A stretch of 63,737 nucleotides of DNA from JBEKCB01 sp052139675 (GTDB taxonomy: Bacteria; Planctomycetota; Brocadiia; CAIUPP01). The notes beneath the pieces are model-generated. The model saw only the letters and a program-made list of their open reading frames with translations, was not told the origin of the DNA and ran no database searches. Of this stretch, positions 1 to 9,143 are shown one piece after another (the stretch's first letter is position 1; each line of letters opens with the position of its first letter). The stretch spans positions 1 to 63,737 of the forward strand of contig JBKQWE010000124.1 in NCBI GenBank assembly GCA_052139675.1, in the 5' to 3' direction. The position numbers and the translations under genes were made by a program.

Positions 1-352
1 TGGTCGCGGGGCCGGCGGCGGGATGATCGGCCGAGATGGCCGGCAGATAAATGCCCATCAGCGCGCGGGTTGAGACTTCGGCGGAATGCTCCGGGCGCGG
101 CGCGCCCGCATCCGAGGTCAGCCGCAACGAGCCGTTCCGGATCAGCGCCTCGCGGAGCGCCCCGAACGCCGCGTCCAGTTTCTCCTGGACTTCCTTCTGA
201 ATGGTTTTGGTCTTCTGGACCGTGCCCATCAGCTCGAGGATGAGGATCTGGCGTTTTTCCTCGAGCATCTCGTATCCTTCGCGGGCGAAGCGCAGGTCGC
301 GCTTCAGACGCAGCAGGCTCGATTTGGTGGGCGGAACGTCCAGCTTCGCCAT
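1..352 (-). CDS. atpD: V/A-type ATP synthase subunit D (5' part only, cut by window edge)
   Basis: Central rotor-shaft subunit of the V/A-type ATPase; it couples the A3B3 head to the membrane ring. About 117 residues are visible, beginning MAKLDVPPTKSSLLRLKRDL, the usual subunit D opening, followed by a long helical, charged stretch with EEKRQILILELM, as expected for an antiparallel coiled coil. The ATG (350-352) shares one base with the TAA stop of atpB, so translation is probably coupled. It is last of the visible operon genes (H-C-I-K-F-E-A-B-D). The C-terminal half lies outside the window. Family assignment is firm from position and N-terminal sequence. Confidence 0.93.
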   Translation of the reverse strand, partial: MAKLDVPPTKSSLLRLKRDLRFAREGYEMLEEKRQILILELMGTVQKTKTIQKEVQEKLDAAFGALREALIRNGSLRLTSDAGAPRPEHSAEVSTRALMGIYLPAISADHPAAGPAT

Positions 353-1776
353 TATTTCTCTTTCCGGTAATGTTCGTCCAGATCCGCGTCGCTCAGGCGG
401 TGCAGCTCTTCCCTGGGGAGGATGGAGATCACGTCCCAGCCTAATTCGAGCGTCTCGGTGATGGTGCGATCGTCGTACTCCTGCTGCATCAGATATCGGC
501 GCTCGAACTGCTCTCCGAATTTCAGATATTGCTTGTCCAGCGGCGGCAATTCCTCTTCCCCGATGACCGCCGCCAGCGACTTGATCTGCTTGACCTTGGC
601 GTAGGCGGCGAAGAGCTGGGCGGCCAGGCGCGCATGGTCCTTCCGGGTTTTCCCTTCGCCGATGCCGTCCTTCATAATGCGCGAGAGGCTCGGCAGCACG
701 GCGATCGGCGGATAAATCCCGCGCCCGACCAGTTCGCGGTCGAGCACAATCTGACCTTCGGTGATGTAACCGGTGAGGTCGGGAACCGGGTGGGAGATGT
801 CGTCCGACGGCATCGTCAGGATCGGAACTTGCGTGATGGATCCCGGGCTGCCGGTGATGCGCCCGGCGCGCTCGTAGATTGAGGCCAGGTCGCTGTAGAG
901 GTAGCCGGGATAACCTTTCCGCGCGGGGATCTCGCCGTTGGCGATGGCCACCTCGCGCAGCGATTCGCAGTAGTTGGTCATGTCCGTGAGGATCACTAGG
1001 ATGTGCATGCCGACATCGAAAGCCAGGTGCTCGGCGAGCGTGAGAGCCGAGCGGGGCGTCAGCAGCCGCTCGACCGACGGCGCGTCCGCCAGGCTCAGGA
1101 ACATCGCAACTCTCGACAGCGCGCCGGAATCCTCGAAGTTCTTGACGAAGTACTGGGCGACGTCGTGCTTGACGCCCATGCCGGCGAAGATGACGGCGAA
1201 CTCGACGTTTTCACCGATGATCTTCGCCTGACGGGCGATCTGCGCGGCGACCTGGTTGTGCGGCAGGCCGTTGCCGCTGAAGATGGGCAGTTTCTGGCCG
1301 CGCACCAGCGTGTTCAAGCCGTCGAGCGCGGAGATGCCGGTCTGGATGAAGTCGCGCGGGTAGACGCGCGAGTAGGGGTTCATCGGCTCGCCGTTGATGT
1401 CGCGACGCACGCCGCCGATCGGCGCAGGGCCGCCGTCGGTCGGGCGGCCCAGCCCGTCGAAGACGCGCCCGAGCATGGATCGCGAAACTTCCAGGTGCAG
1501 CGATTCTCCCAGGAAACGCACCCTCGTCCGCAGGTTGCTCAGCCCGGTGGTCCCTTCGAGGACCTGCACCACCGCGCTGGTTTCCATGGTGTCGAGCACG
1601 CGGCCGACGCGCCGGTTCCCGGACGGGTCGGTGATCTCGACCACTTCGTCGAAACCGACCGCGTGCCGCGTCTCGACCAGCACCAGCGGACCGTCAATGC
1701 GGGAGACGCCGACGTATTCCATTCCCTGATCGGAAAGGGTCGCAGGGGACGAGTCCGGCTGAGGCATCTGAGACAT
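352..1776 (-). CDS. atpB: V/A-type ATP synthase subunit B
   Basis: Non-catalytic nucleotide-binding subunit of the A3B3 head, about 474 residues, the normal family length. Visible signatures are GRVFDGLGRPTDGG near residue 105, the SGNGLPHNQVAAQIARQA stretch that replaces a true P-loop in B subunits, and PVPDLTGYITEGQIVLDREL. An in-frame ATG at 1791 overlaps the atpA stop as ATGA, but GGAGGAGAA lies directly before the ATG at 1774-1776, so I chose the latter (protein MSQMPQPDSS). It sits between atpA and atpD in the operon. The ATP versus Na+/H+ coupling ion cannot be read from this subunit. Confidence 0.96.
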   Translation of the reverse strand: MSQMPQPDSSPATLSDQGMEYVGVSRIDGPLVLVETRHAVGFDEVVEITDPSGNRRVGRVLDTMETSAVVQVLEGTTGLSNLRTRVRFLGESLHLEVSRSMLGRVFDGLGRPTDGGPAPIGGVRRDINGEPMNPYSRVYPRDFIQTGISALDGLNTLVRGQKLPIFSGNGLPHNQVAAQIARQAKIIGENVEFAVIFAGMGVKHDVAQYFVKNFEDSGALSRVAMFLSLADAPSVERLLTPRSALTLAEHLAFDVGMHILVILTDMTNYCESLREVAIANGEIPARKGYPGYLYSDLASIYERAGRITGSPGSITQVPILTMPSDDISHPVPDLTGYITEGQIVLDRELVGRGIYPPIAVLPSLSRIMKDGIGEGKTRKDHARLAAQLFAAYAKVKQIKSLAAVIGEEELPPLDKQYLKFGEQFERRYLMQQEYDDRTITETLELGWDVISILPREELHRLSDADLDEHYRKEK

Positions 1777-1787
1777 TTCTCCTCCGG

Positions 1788-3596
1788 TCATTTCAGGTCC
1801 TTCTCGAGTGCGTCGAGCTGGCCGCGAACGAGGTTCTCCAACGCGTCGAGTTCCTCCGGCTTCGAATTCGGGATCGTGGATTTTGCCCGGATGATTTGCT
1901 GGATGCAGGGCAGGGCGCGGATCTGGACGATCGTCACGCCGCGTCCGATGAGATGGTTCCCCCGTTCGAGGAAATCAATGATGATCTTGAGCAGCCGCAC
2001 CTGTTTGCGGGGATCGCAGAACATGTCCACCTCGTCGAACGCGCTCTGCTGGAGGAAGCCGTCTCTGAGGATCTCCGCGATGAGCAGGATGAGGCGCTGC
2101 GAGTCGGGCAGCACGTCGGGGCCGACCAGCTTGACGATCTCCTGGAGACGGTCCTCCTGCTGGAGCGTGTCAATGGCTTTGGCGCGCAGGGCGCGCCAGT
2201 CGGCGGCCACGCCTTCCCACCAATGCGTCACGTCGTCCACGTATTCGCTGTAGCTCGTGAGCCAATTGATCGCCGGATAATGCCGCGAGTAGGCCAGGTC
2301 GGTATCCAGCGCCCAGAAGCACCGGACGAAGCGGCGCGTGTGCTGGGTCACCGGCTCGGAGAAATCGCCGCCCATCGGCGAGACCGCGCCGATGATCGAG
2401 ACGGACCCGCGGCGTCCGCCCAGCGTGACGACGGAGCCGGCGCGCTCGTAGAACTGGGCCAGGCGCGTTCCGAGGTACGCCGGATAGCCTTCCTCGGCCG
2501 GCATTTCCTCGAGGCGGCCGCTCAACTCCCGCAGCGCTTCGGCCCAGCGCGAGGTCGAGTCGGCCATCACCCCCACGGCGTATCCCATGTCGCGGTAGTA
2601 TTCCGCCAGCGTGATGCCGGTATAGATGGAGACTTCGCGCGCCGCGACGGGCATGTTCGAGGTGTTGGCGATCATCACCGTGCGCTCCATCAGCGGGTGG
2701 CCGGACTTCGGGTCCACCAGTTCGGGGAACGAGGTGAGCACGTCGGTCATCTCGTTGCCGCGCTCGCCGCAGCCGATGTAGATGATGATGTCCGCGTCAC
2801 ACCATTTCGCGAGCGAGTGCTGCGTCATCGTCTTGCCGGTGCCGAACCCGCCCGGGATCATCGCCGTGCCGCCCTTGGCGATGGGGAAGAACATGTCAAT
2901 CACGCGCAGGCCGCTGATGAGCGGGGTGGTGACCATCTCGCGCTCGCGGTACGGCCGCGTCATGCGCGAGGCCCATTCCTGGACCAGCTTCAGGCTGCGG
3001 TCGCCGGCGGGCGTCTGCACGACGCAGATCTCCTGCTCGATGGTGTAATCGCCGGGCGCGACGATTTTTCGCACCGTGCCGCTGCAGTCCGGCGGCACGA
3101 GCACCCGGTGCTCGATCAGCGGCGTCTCCGGGAGGGTCCCGATGATCTGCCCGGCCTGGATTTTTTCGCCTTCCTTGACCGAAGGCGTGAAGCGCCACTG
3201 GCGCGACTTGTTCAAGGCGGGGAGTTTCTCTCCGCGCGGGATGAAGGCGCCCGCGCTCTCGGCGATCTCGCGCAGCGGGCGCTGGATGCCGTCGTAGATG
3301 TTCCCCATCAGCCCCGGGCCGAGGTCGACGGAGAGCAGTCTTCCGGTCGGGTAGACCGGCTGGCCGGGCCGCAGGCCGGAGGTGTTTTCGTAGACCTGCA
3401 CGGTGCCGACGTCGTCCACGGCGCGGATGAGCTCGCCGATGAGCCGCCGCGGACCGACCTCGATGACCTCGAACATTTGCGCGCCGCGCAGGCCGATGGC
3501 CTCGACGATCGGGCCGTTTACGCGCGTGATCCTGGCGTGCGCCGTACCCGGCGCACTCTCGCTGTGCGGCGTGGGCTGCGATGTCGGTGAATTCAT
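1788..3596 (-). CDS. atpA: V/A-type ATP synthase catalytic subunit A
   Basis: Catalytic ATP-binding subunit of the V/A-type rotary ATPase, 602 residues, typical for bacterial and archaeal A subunits. The Walker A motif GGFGTGKT is at about residues 248-255. It is followed by YIGCGERGNEMTDVL and ADSTSRWAEALRE, both diagnostic. The non-homologous region that separates A from B subunits is present after the N-terminal barrel (MGNIYDGIQRPL, then GEKIQAGQIIGTLPE). The ATG overlaps the atpE stop codon as ATGA (3593-3596), which indicates translational coupling. Assignment is very secure. Confidence 0.97.
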   Translation of the reverse strand: MNSPTSQPTPHSESAPGTAHARITRVNGPIVEAIGLRGAQMFEVIEVGPRRLIGELIRAVDDVGTVQVYENTSGLRPGQPVYPTGRLLSVDLGPGLMGNIYDGIQRPLREIAESAGAFIPRGEKLPALNKSRQWRFTPSVKEGEKIQAGQIIGTLPETPLIEHRVLVPPDCSGTVRKIVAPGDYTIEQEICVVQTPAGDRSLKLVQEWASRMTRPYREREMVTTPLISGLRVIDMFFPIAKGGTAMIPGGFGTGKTMTQHSLAKWCDADIIIYIGCGERGNEMTDVLTSFPELVDPKSGHPLMERTVMIANTSNMPVAAREVSIYTGITLAEYYRDMGYAVGVMADSTSRWAEALRELSGRLEEMPAEEGYPAYLGTRLAQFYERAGSVVTLGGRRGSVSIIGAVSPMGGDFSEPVTQHTRRFVRCFWALDTDLAYSRHYPAINWLTSYSEYVDDVTHWWEGVAADWRALRAKAIDTLQQEDRLQEIVKLVGPDVLPDSQRLILLIAEILRDGFLQQSAFDEVDMFCDPRKQVRLLKIIIDFLERGNHLIGRGVTIVQIRALPCIQQIIRAKSTIPNSKPEELDALENLVRGQLDALEKDLK

Positions 3597-4222
3597 GCTT
3601 CCTCGAATAATATCGGGATCGTGAGCCTCTGCAGGCCGGGCCGGAGCCGGCGCAGGCGCTCCTCAAAGGTATTGTCCCACCGCAATTTTCCGTCCGCCGA
3701 TTCCACAACGACTCCCCTGGCCGGGCCCGACCGCACTTTCACGCTGAGGTTGACCGTCTTGCCCTCTTTCTGGAGCGCAGCGGCGATTTCCGAGGCCAGG
3801 GAGCTTTCGTCCAGATTCGCGCCGGGCGCGGCGGTGACTTTCACTGTCAGGTCGCCCGCGGGCATCTGGCGCGCCGCTGCGGCGGCCAGGCGGACCACGT
3901 CTTGCTTGTAGGCCTCGCCCGAAATCTCCATGAGACGCACCGCGGCTTGCTCGAGCGCCGACTGGATCACTGTGTCTCGGGCGTGCAGCTTGCCGCGCGC
4001 GACCTGCTGCTCCACCATCTGCAGCGTCATCGCCGCGCGTTTTCCCGCGCGGGCGCGATGCTCCGCGAGGATCTTCTCCGCCTCGGACTGGGCGGTCGCC
4101 TTGGCCTGGGCCAGGATTTTCCCGGCTTCGGCCTTGGCCGCGCTCTGGATGTCCTCCGCCTTGCGTTTCGCGTCCTGGAGTATCTCGTCTGCCAGGACTT
4201 TCTGTGCGTCCTCTGTTGCCAT
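3593..4222 (-). CDS. atpE: V/A-type ATP synthase subunit E (peripheral stalk)
   Basis: Peripheral-stalk subunit that holds the A3B3 head against rotation, 209 residues. The N-terminal half is an Ala/Glu/Lys/Gln-rich helix (AKAEAGKILAQAKATAQSEA), expected to coil with subunit H. The C-terminal half is a globular domain ending in IPILFEEA. An AAGGG lies about seven bases before the ATG at 4220-4222, and the gene starts one base after the atpF stop. The 3' end overlaps atpA by four bases. Sequence conservation in this family is low, so the call rests on the coiled-coil pattern plus operon position between F and A. Confidence 0.9.
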   Translation of the reverse strand: MATEDAQKVLADEILQDAKRKAEDIQSAAKAEAGKILAQAKATAQSEAEKILAEHRARAGKRAAMTLQMVEQQVARGKLHARDTVIQSALEQAAVRLMEISGEAYKQDVVRLAAAAARQMPAGDLTVKVTAAPGANLDESSLASEIAAALQKEGKTVNLSVKVRSGPARGVVVESADGKLRWDNTFEERLRRLRPGLQRLTIPILFEEA

Positions 4223-4223
4223 A

Positions 4224-4550
4224 TCAGACCCTTACTCCGATCGCTTGCCGGATCACGTCGCTCAAGCTCTTCCGTCCGGCGAGCGGCCCTCGAGCGCCTT
4301 GAATTTCCACCACCATCGGCGAACCGCCGCCGAACCGGAGCGCGTCCACTTCTTCCTGCATCATCGCGATGACTTCCTGCGTGAGGATGACGACGCCGGC
4401 CTCCGAATCGCGCGCGCTCTTCAGCGCGGCGAGCGCCTCCGCGCGGCTGCTGACGGCGTTTCCCGGAATGCCGACGCACCGGAAGCCGAGGACCGTGTCC
4501 TCGTCGGCGATGACGAGATAGGGGTGTTTCTCTACTTGATGAGCGTCCAA
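4224..4550 (-). CDS. atpF: V/A-type ATP synthase subunit F
   Basis: Small rotor-associated regulatory subunit, about 108 residues if read from the TTG at 4548-4550. The protein contains YLVIADEDTVLGFRCVGI near its start and AGVVILTQEVIAMM in the middle, the expected alternating strand/helix (Rossmann-like) pattern of F subunits. No ATG exists in frame near the conserved start; the TTG gives family length and overlaps the end of atpK by 19 bases. A longer upstream reading exists but is read through atpK in another frame and is not credible. Start uncertain, identity good. Confidence 0.85.
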   Translation of the reverse strand: MDAHQVEKHPYLVIADEDTVLGFRCVGIPGNAVSSRAEALAALKSARDSEAGVVILTQEVIAMMQEEVDALRFGGGSPMVVEIQGARGPLAGRKSLSDVIRQAIGVRV

Positions 4551-4876
4551 AGCATGATTCCCATGATGAGCCCGTAGATCGCGATCCCTTCTGCGACGAC
4601 GACGAAGATAAGCGACTTCATGAGCAGCTCGGGGCGTTCGCTGGCCATCCCGAGCGCCGCCGCGCCGACGCGGCCCACCGCCATGGCCGCCGCAAGGCAC
4701 GACAAGCCTACGACGATGGCTGCGGCCAGAGCAAGGGCAGAGTTGTCGCCGAAGCCCGTTACGGCCCTGGCCGGCGTCTCCGCGCCCGCCGCCAGGCAGG
4801 CCTGCGCCCCAAAAGACGTGACAACGACCAAAGCCAGCAACGCCGCCATGAAGAACTTCCTGCCGCCCTGCGCCAT
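4532..4876 (-). CDS. atpK: V/A-type ATP synthase subunit K (proteolipid c ring)
   Basis: Membrane rotor-ring proteolipid, 114 residues. A hydrophobic N-terminal segment (about residues 9-28) looks like a signal or extra membrane helix. One c-type hairpin follows: ALAAAIVVGLSCLAAAMAVG and LIFVVVAEGIAIYGLIMGI. The Glu in VAEGIAIYG is the expected ion-binding carboxylate. This is the single-hairpin form, not the duplicated 16-kDa form of many V-ATPases, so a full ring would carry one carboxylate per hairpin. GGAAGGAGA stands just upstream of the ATG at 4874-4876, which decides the start over an upstream one at 4918. Confidence 0.93.
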   Translation of the reverse strand: MAQGGRKFFMAALLALVVVTSFGAQACLAAGAETPARAVTGFGDNSALALAAAIVVGLSCLAAAMAVGRVGAAALGMASERPELLMKSLIFVVVAEGIAIYGLIMGIMLWTLIK

Positions 4877-4914
4877 TTTCCGTCTCCTTCCTGTGTGTGA
4901 AGTCCCGTCGCCTC

Positions 4915-6852
4915 TCACCCGACCCGGAACGGCTTGTATCCCTTCCCTGCGCCTTCGAAGAACTTGCTGAAGAATTCGTAGTACTCCAGCCGCAGTCCCT
5001 GCACGAAAACGACCATCCCTTCCAGGAGTATGACGACGATATTGCCCAGCACGATCACCGCGCCGCCCCAGATGACTCCCGCCGGCAATTGATGCACGAC
5101 CTTTTCAAGGCTGAAGATGGCCATGCACAACCCGACGTGCGCCAGCGCGAACGCCCCAACGCGGGCGAACGAGACCGTGTTGGCGAGGAACCCGGTGATC
5201 GTTTCCATCATGTCCACGCCGCCGCTCATGAACTCGACCAGTGCGCCTTCGGACTCGTGGCCTCGGTGGATGAGCCGCACGTAGATCAATTCCCTGAAGA
5301 GCAGGAGCAGCAGCGGCGCGAAAATGAGCCATGCCACCAGCCAGACGGAGCCGGATCCGAGCAGGGCATATCGCAGGCCCAGTCCGATAGCGCCCCAATA
5401 GAAGATGATCCCCACTACGCCGATGCGGTCCATAATCCCATGGAAATATTGGCCACGGCGGAATTTGTTGATGATGTTCACCACGATTCCCACGCTGATC
5501 AGCACGATGCCCAGCGCGACCGGGACGGCCAGCATCGTCACCACGTTTTTCATCGGTTCGAACTTCCAGTTGTAGCGCAGCCATTCTTCGTAGCCGAAGA
5601 CGCTGCCGTACAGGAAGCCGAAGGCCGTCGCGGCGATTCCGGCCATGCTGATGATCGTTCCGAGGTCGCGCGTCTGCGGTGTGCCGCAGCGCTTGCGCAT
5701 TACGAGGCCGACGATGACGAGCACGACGCCTTGGCCGACGTCGCCGAACATGAGGCCGTACATCACCAGGAAGCTGATCGCCACGAGCAGCGTCGGCTGA
5801 ATCTCGCGGTACCGCGGGAAGCCGAAGCCGGTCACCAGGAGTTGGAAAGGCCGTATGAACGCATTGTCCTTCATCAGGACCGGCACTTCATCGGGCGGCA
5901 CGTCCGTCTCTTTCGCCTCGCGGACCTGGACGAACAGACGCCCTTCGGTTTCCTGAAGAAGCCGGCTGGACGCGGTCGCGACCTGGTCCGCCGGCAGCCA
6001 TCCGCTGATGCGGCAGGTGCTCTCGGTGCGGCTGAAGTTCAGCGCGGCTTCAAGCAGGGCCTGCTCGAGCGCCAGGCTGCGCTCCAGCGACGCGATCTGC
6101 TGCGTCTCCGTCCGCGCGACCTCCTTGAGTTGATGGGAGATGCGCTCCTGATCGTTGCGGATCCCGTCGAGCCGTTTGCGCATTCCGTCCAGGGTCGCCG
6201 CCGGCGTGCCCCCGGTGAGCGGAGAAATATCCTCGGTCACGAAGTTGTGCTGCCGAAGCTGCGCATCGAGTTCGGCCCCGCGCTCGCGGCTGGTGAAAGC
6301 GACCACGTTGCGGCGCTCGCCGGCGGCCCCGCCGCTCAGAAGAACGATGTTCCGGCCCGCGGCCGCCTCCAGCTTCGCCAAGTCGGCTATCTTGATGTTG
6401 CCTGCGGCGAAATGGAGGAAGGGCGATTCAAGGACCTGCGCCATCGGCACCGTAACGCCGCCCAGCATATCGAACCGCACCAGCTCGTCCTGGATTCGCT
6501 CCGATTCGGCCCCGATCTTCGCTCGCAGTTCGAGGAGCGGTTCGATACGCCTTTCGAGGCCGATAATCTCCTGCTCCGCCGCGTCGAGAGTCTTGTAGGA
6601 ATTCTCCGGGCTCGCCGGCAGCTCGGCCAGGCCGACTTGCTCGCGGATCGCATCGAGCCGGTTCATCAGCGCGCGGCACCGATCCAGCTCCGGGCTGCGG
6701 TCTGGAAGCGCGGCCTGGTCGGCGGCGGTTTCCGGGCGGACCTTGACCAGCTCCAGCACGCCCATCCGGCCGAGCGCCGTCGTGATGCGGCGGGCATCCC
6801 GGTCGAGGATGACCATGTCCAGGAACTTCATTTTGGCCGGCGTCAGAGACAT
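4915..6852 (-). CDS. atpI: V/A-type ATP synthase subunit I (membrane stator a)
   Basis: Membrane stator subunit forming the ion half-channels, 645 residues, normal for the family. The N-terminal ~370 residues are soluble and partly coiled coil. The C-terminal part holds about seven to eight membrane segments. Visible family signatures are MYGLMFGDVGQGVVL and NTVSFARVGAFALAHVGL; the Arg in the latter corresponds to the essential stator arginine of a/I subunits. GGAG precedes the ATG at 6850-6852 by five bases. The reading frame extends upstream to 7347, but that part only shadows atpC. The 3' end lies about 40 bases before the atpK start. Confidence 0.95.
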   Translation of the reverse strand: MSLTPAKMKFLDMVILDRDARRITTALGRMGVLELVKVRPETAADQAALPDRSPELDRCRALMNRLDAIREQVGLAELPASPENSYKTLDAAEQEIIGLERRIEPLLELRAKIGAESERIQDELVRFDMLGGVTVPMAQVLESPFLHFAAGNIKIADLAKLEAAAGRNIVLLSGGAAGERRNVVAFTSRERGAELDAQLRQHNFVTEDISPLTGGTPAATLDGMRKRLDGIRNDQERISHQLKEVARTETQQIASLERSLALEQALLEAALNFSRTESTCRISGWLPADQVATASSRLLQETEGRLFVQVREAKETDVPPDEVPVLMKDNAFIRPFQLLVTGFGFPRYREIQPTLLVAISFLVMYGLMFGDVGQGVVLVIVGLVMRKRCGTPQTRDLGTIISMAGIAATAFGFLYGSVFGYEEWLRYNWKFEPMKNVVTMLAVPVALGIVLISVGIVVNIINKFRRGQYFHGIMDRIGVVGIIFYWGAIGLGLRYALLGSGSVWLVAWLIFAPLLLLLFRELIYVRLIHRGHESEGALVEFMSGGVDMMETITGFLANTVSFARVGAFALAHVGLCMAIFSLEKVVHQLPAGVIWGGAVIVLGNIVVILLEGMVVFVQGLRLEYYEFFSKFFEGAGKGYKPFRVG

Positions 6853-6863
6853 CGCTTCTCCGT

Positions 6864-7877
6864 CTAACGAACCTGCAGCAACCGGCTCTCGATATCCGCG
6901 CGCGGGAGGCTGTGCCGCACGCTCTCGGTGACCCGGACGAGGTTCGCGAATTCGATGCGCCTGATGTAGCAGTACGCGATCACCGCCGGGATGGCCACGA
7001 TGGACTCCAGGAAGCAGCGCTCGGCAAGCCGGTACTGCTGAAGCAGAAGCGCCTTGTCCAGTTGCTGCAGCGAGAGGATGCCGCGCCGCTTTTCCTGCGA
7101 GAGGAAGTCGCGCGGCAGCATGTTGATCGCCTGCGCCAGGTCGTGGGCGGCATATATTCGCTCGACGAGCTCGGGCGTCAGGTAAAGGCCGCTCGTGACG
7201 ATGAACGGCTCGATCTCGGACAGCGGGCGGTCGTAGTTGAACTTCGACCGCAGAATGAAAGACAGGCTGCGGAAATCCACGTCGAACGCCGTCAGTTTCC
7301 GGATCCACTCGTCCGTGCCACCGGAGAGTTGCAGCAGCTTCCGGCAATACGCGGCGTCCAGCGCCGTCTCGATCGCGGCGCCGTCCGGCGTTTTATCGGC
7401 CTTCATCGCCTGCAGCATGGCCTCGCTGAATTCGGCGACGGGCACTGCCGCGGCGAACCGGCGCAGGTCGGGCGCGTCGAAGAGGCGGCTCACCGGCAGC
7501 GCAAGCCAGGCGGGCACCGGCGCCATCACCGCCTCGGTTTCGGCGAGCGTCTTCTTGGAGAGGTACGCGCGCAGGACCACCTTCAGGTTCTCAAGTTCGA
7601 AATGCACCAGCAGCCACTGGACGAGCCGGAAGATTTGTCCGGAGAGGTGCCGCGAGATTTTGTCCAGGTCGCGGACCTGGTCCGCGAGCAAGTCCCGTTC
7701 GAACGCCAAATGGTCTTCGAACGTGTCGCCGGCGCGGACGCGGCGGAACAGCTCGGGCAGGCTCTTGCTGTCGGCGAGGGCGGCCAGGCGGCTCCCCTCG
7801 AAGAGCTTGCTCCGCATGCCGCGCACCTTGGCGACAATGAAATCCTCAGAGGCTGCGGACTCAGCGCGCTGCTTCAT
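6864..7877 (-). CDS. atpC: V/A-type ATP synthase subunit C (AC39/d family)
   Basis: Funnel-shaped subunit linking the central shaft D/F to the proteolipid ring, 337 residues as is usual. The sequence opens with EDFIVAKVRGMRSKLFEG, typical of AC39/d proteins. It continues as an all-helical protein with several ELENLKVVLRA- and RRIEFANLVR-like stretches. It starts after AAGGCAGAA and lies 64 bases after atpH and 11 bases before atpI. The call is supported by the family opening and by position inside a complete V/A-ATPase operon. Confidence 0.92.
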   Translation of the reverse strand: MKQRAESAASEDFIVAKVRGMRSKLFEGSRLAALADSKSLPELFRRVRAGDTFEDHLAFERDLLADQVRDLDKISRHLSGQIFRLVQWLLVHFELENLKVVLRAYLSKKTLAETEAVMAPVPAWLALPVSRLFDAPDLRRFAAAVPVAEFSEAMLQAMKADKTPDGAAIETALDAAYCRKLLQLSGGTDEWIRKLTAFDVDFRSLSFILRSKFNYDRPLSEIEPFIVTSGLYLTPELVERIYAAHDLAQAINMLPRDFLSQEKRRGILSLQQLDKALLLQQYRLAERCFLESIVAIPAVIAYCYIRRIEFANLVRVTESVRHSLPRADIESRLLQVR

Positions 7878-7941
7878 TTCTGCCTTGTCGCCGCACGGCG
7901 AACGGCATCCCGGCGGGCGGCGGATGAAAGAAGTTCAAACC

Positions 7942-8268
7942 CTATCGGCCGAGCAATTCGGCGACGATCCTTTCGACGGCCTGCGGCACTTTCAGCTTGC
8001 TGCGCTCGATGACGAGCGCGTCTTTCTGCATCTCCTGCGCCACGCGCGCGTCGCGTTGCTTCTCGGCGGCCTCGAGCGTCTGCGCCGTTTCCTTGTGCAC
8101 CCGCTCGACCGCGTCGCGCTTGGCCGACGCGATCAGGTGCTCGGCCTCTTCCTCGGCGCGGGCCAGGATTTCCCGCGCCTGTTTTTCGGCCTGGCCGACG
8201 ACCTCGCGCGCCTGGCCTTCGACATCGAGCACCTGCTGCATTACTGTGCGGATTCCACTGGCTTCCAC
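7942..8268 (-). CDS. atpH: V/A-type ATP synthase subunit H/G (peripheral stalk coiled coil)
   Basis: First gene of the ATPase operon, 108 residues. It is almost wholly a charged Ala/Glu/Lys/Arg helix (EGQAREVVGQAEKQAREI, EEEAEHLIASAKRD), as in subunits H, G or NtpF. These pair with subunit E to form the peripheral stalk. The start is a GTG at 8266-8268 with a near-perfect GGAGGA seven to eight bases upstream. Coiled-coil proteins are compositionally similar, so family membership is inferred from length, composition and operon position more than from unique residues. Confidence 0.85.
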   Translation of the reverse strand: MEASGIRTVMQQVLDVEGQAREVVGQAEKQAREILARAEEEAEHLIASAKRDAVERVHKETAQTLEAAEKQRDARVAQEMQKDALVIERSKLKVPQAVERIVAELLGR

Positions 8269-8389
8269 GCCTGTTCCTCCGAGCGGGGGATGTCGTTCTG
8301 CTCAATCGAATGAGGGATTGAATGGAGACGCGAGCACTGGCCGGCGCGACGGGTGAAACGATGCCAAGTTGCCCCGGAAAGCTCGCGTG

Positions 8390-9100
8390 TCAACGCAGCG
8401 AACCCTCAAAAAATTCCTCCGAGGACCTCAGGATCTCGCTGACCACGGCCGGGGAAACGGCTTTCTTGATGCTCTCGATGGCCGCGAGGTGGCGGCCCAG
8501 TTGAATCACGCGCGCGAGCAGGCGCAACTGGACGTCTTCGGTCGGAGCGCAGAGAAGAAAGAAGACGTACGTCCGCTGATGGTCCAGCGCCTCGAAATCA
8601 GTCCCTTCGCGGCAGACCGCCAGCCCGACCAGCGGTTCCTTGAAGAGCCCCGAGATCGGCCGGCGCGGATGCGGGATGGCGATGCCGTGACCGATCGCGG
8701 TGCTGACCATCCGTTCCCGCTCCAGAACGCTTTCCAGGAGCCGGCGGGGCTGCCGGAGAATTTTCGATTCGCGCAACGGTTCGACCAGTTGCTTCAGCAC
8801 GTCATCCTTCGTGCCCGGCGTGACCTCCAGGTTCATGGCCGTGGCCGGCATGAGTTCCGTGAGCGGCGGCAGCTTGGGCGGCTCTTTTCGGGCCGGCGCG
8901 CTCCGCACGGATGGAATTTCCATCTGCGCCATCAGCCAGTCGTCCACGACCGACCGCATGAACCGCCACTGGCTGGCCACTTTCGCCGCCGGGATCTTGC
9001 CGGACTGCGCCATGCGGAGCACGGACTTTTCCGACACCTGGAGGTATTCCGCAACTTCCTCCAGAGTCATAACCTCTCTCACGGCCTGAATCCGGTCCAT
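8390..9100 (-). CDS. HTH (excisionase-type) - PTS EIIA (PtsN-like) fusion regulator
   Basis: 236-residue fusion. Residues ~10-57 read MTLEEVAEYLQVSEKSVLRM followed by GKIPAAKVASQWRF, the MerR/excisionase-type winged helix. After a Pro-rich linker, residues ~88-236 form an EIIA type-2 (fructose/nitrogen PTS) domain with GHGIAIPHPR; His144 is the expected phosphorylation site. Such proteins can couple phosphorelay state to DNA or target binding. Start is the ATG at 9098-9100 after GGAG. A strong promoter lies just upstream (9144-9171). The gene is 121 bases ahead of the ATPase operon on the same strand, with no clear terminator between, so co-transcription is possible. EI and HPr are not in the window. 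Confidence 0.88.
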   Translation of the reverse strand: MDRIQAVREVMTLEEVAEYLQVSEKSVLRMAQSGKIPAAKVASQWRFMRSVVDDWLMAQMEIPSVRSAPARKEPPKLPPLTELMPATAMNLEVTPGTKDDVLKQLVEPLRESKILRQPRRLLESVLERERMVSTAIGHGIAIPHPRRPISGLFKEPLVGLAVCREGTDFEALDHQRTYVFFLLCAPTEDVQLRLLARVIQLGRHLAAIESIKKAVSPAVVSEILRSSEEFFEGSLR

Positions 9101-9143
9101 CTCCGCTCCGTCCTTCCTACCGTAGTGCTGTCCTTGGCGGGAC

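Noticed and set aside
4551..4700. N-terminal extension of V-ATPase subunit F
   Set aside because: It would overlap atpK by 170 bases, is Arg/Gly-rich and exceeds the normal family length; the TTG at 4548-4550 is preferred.
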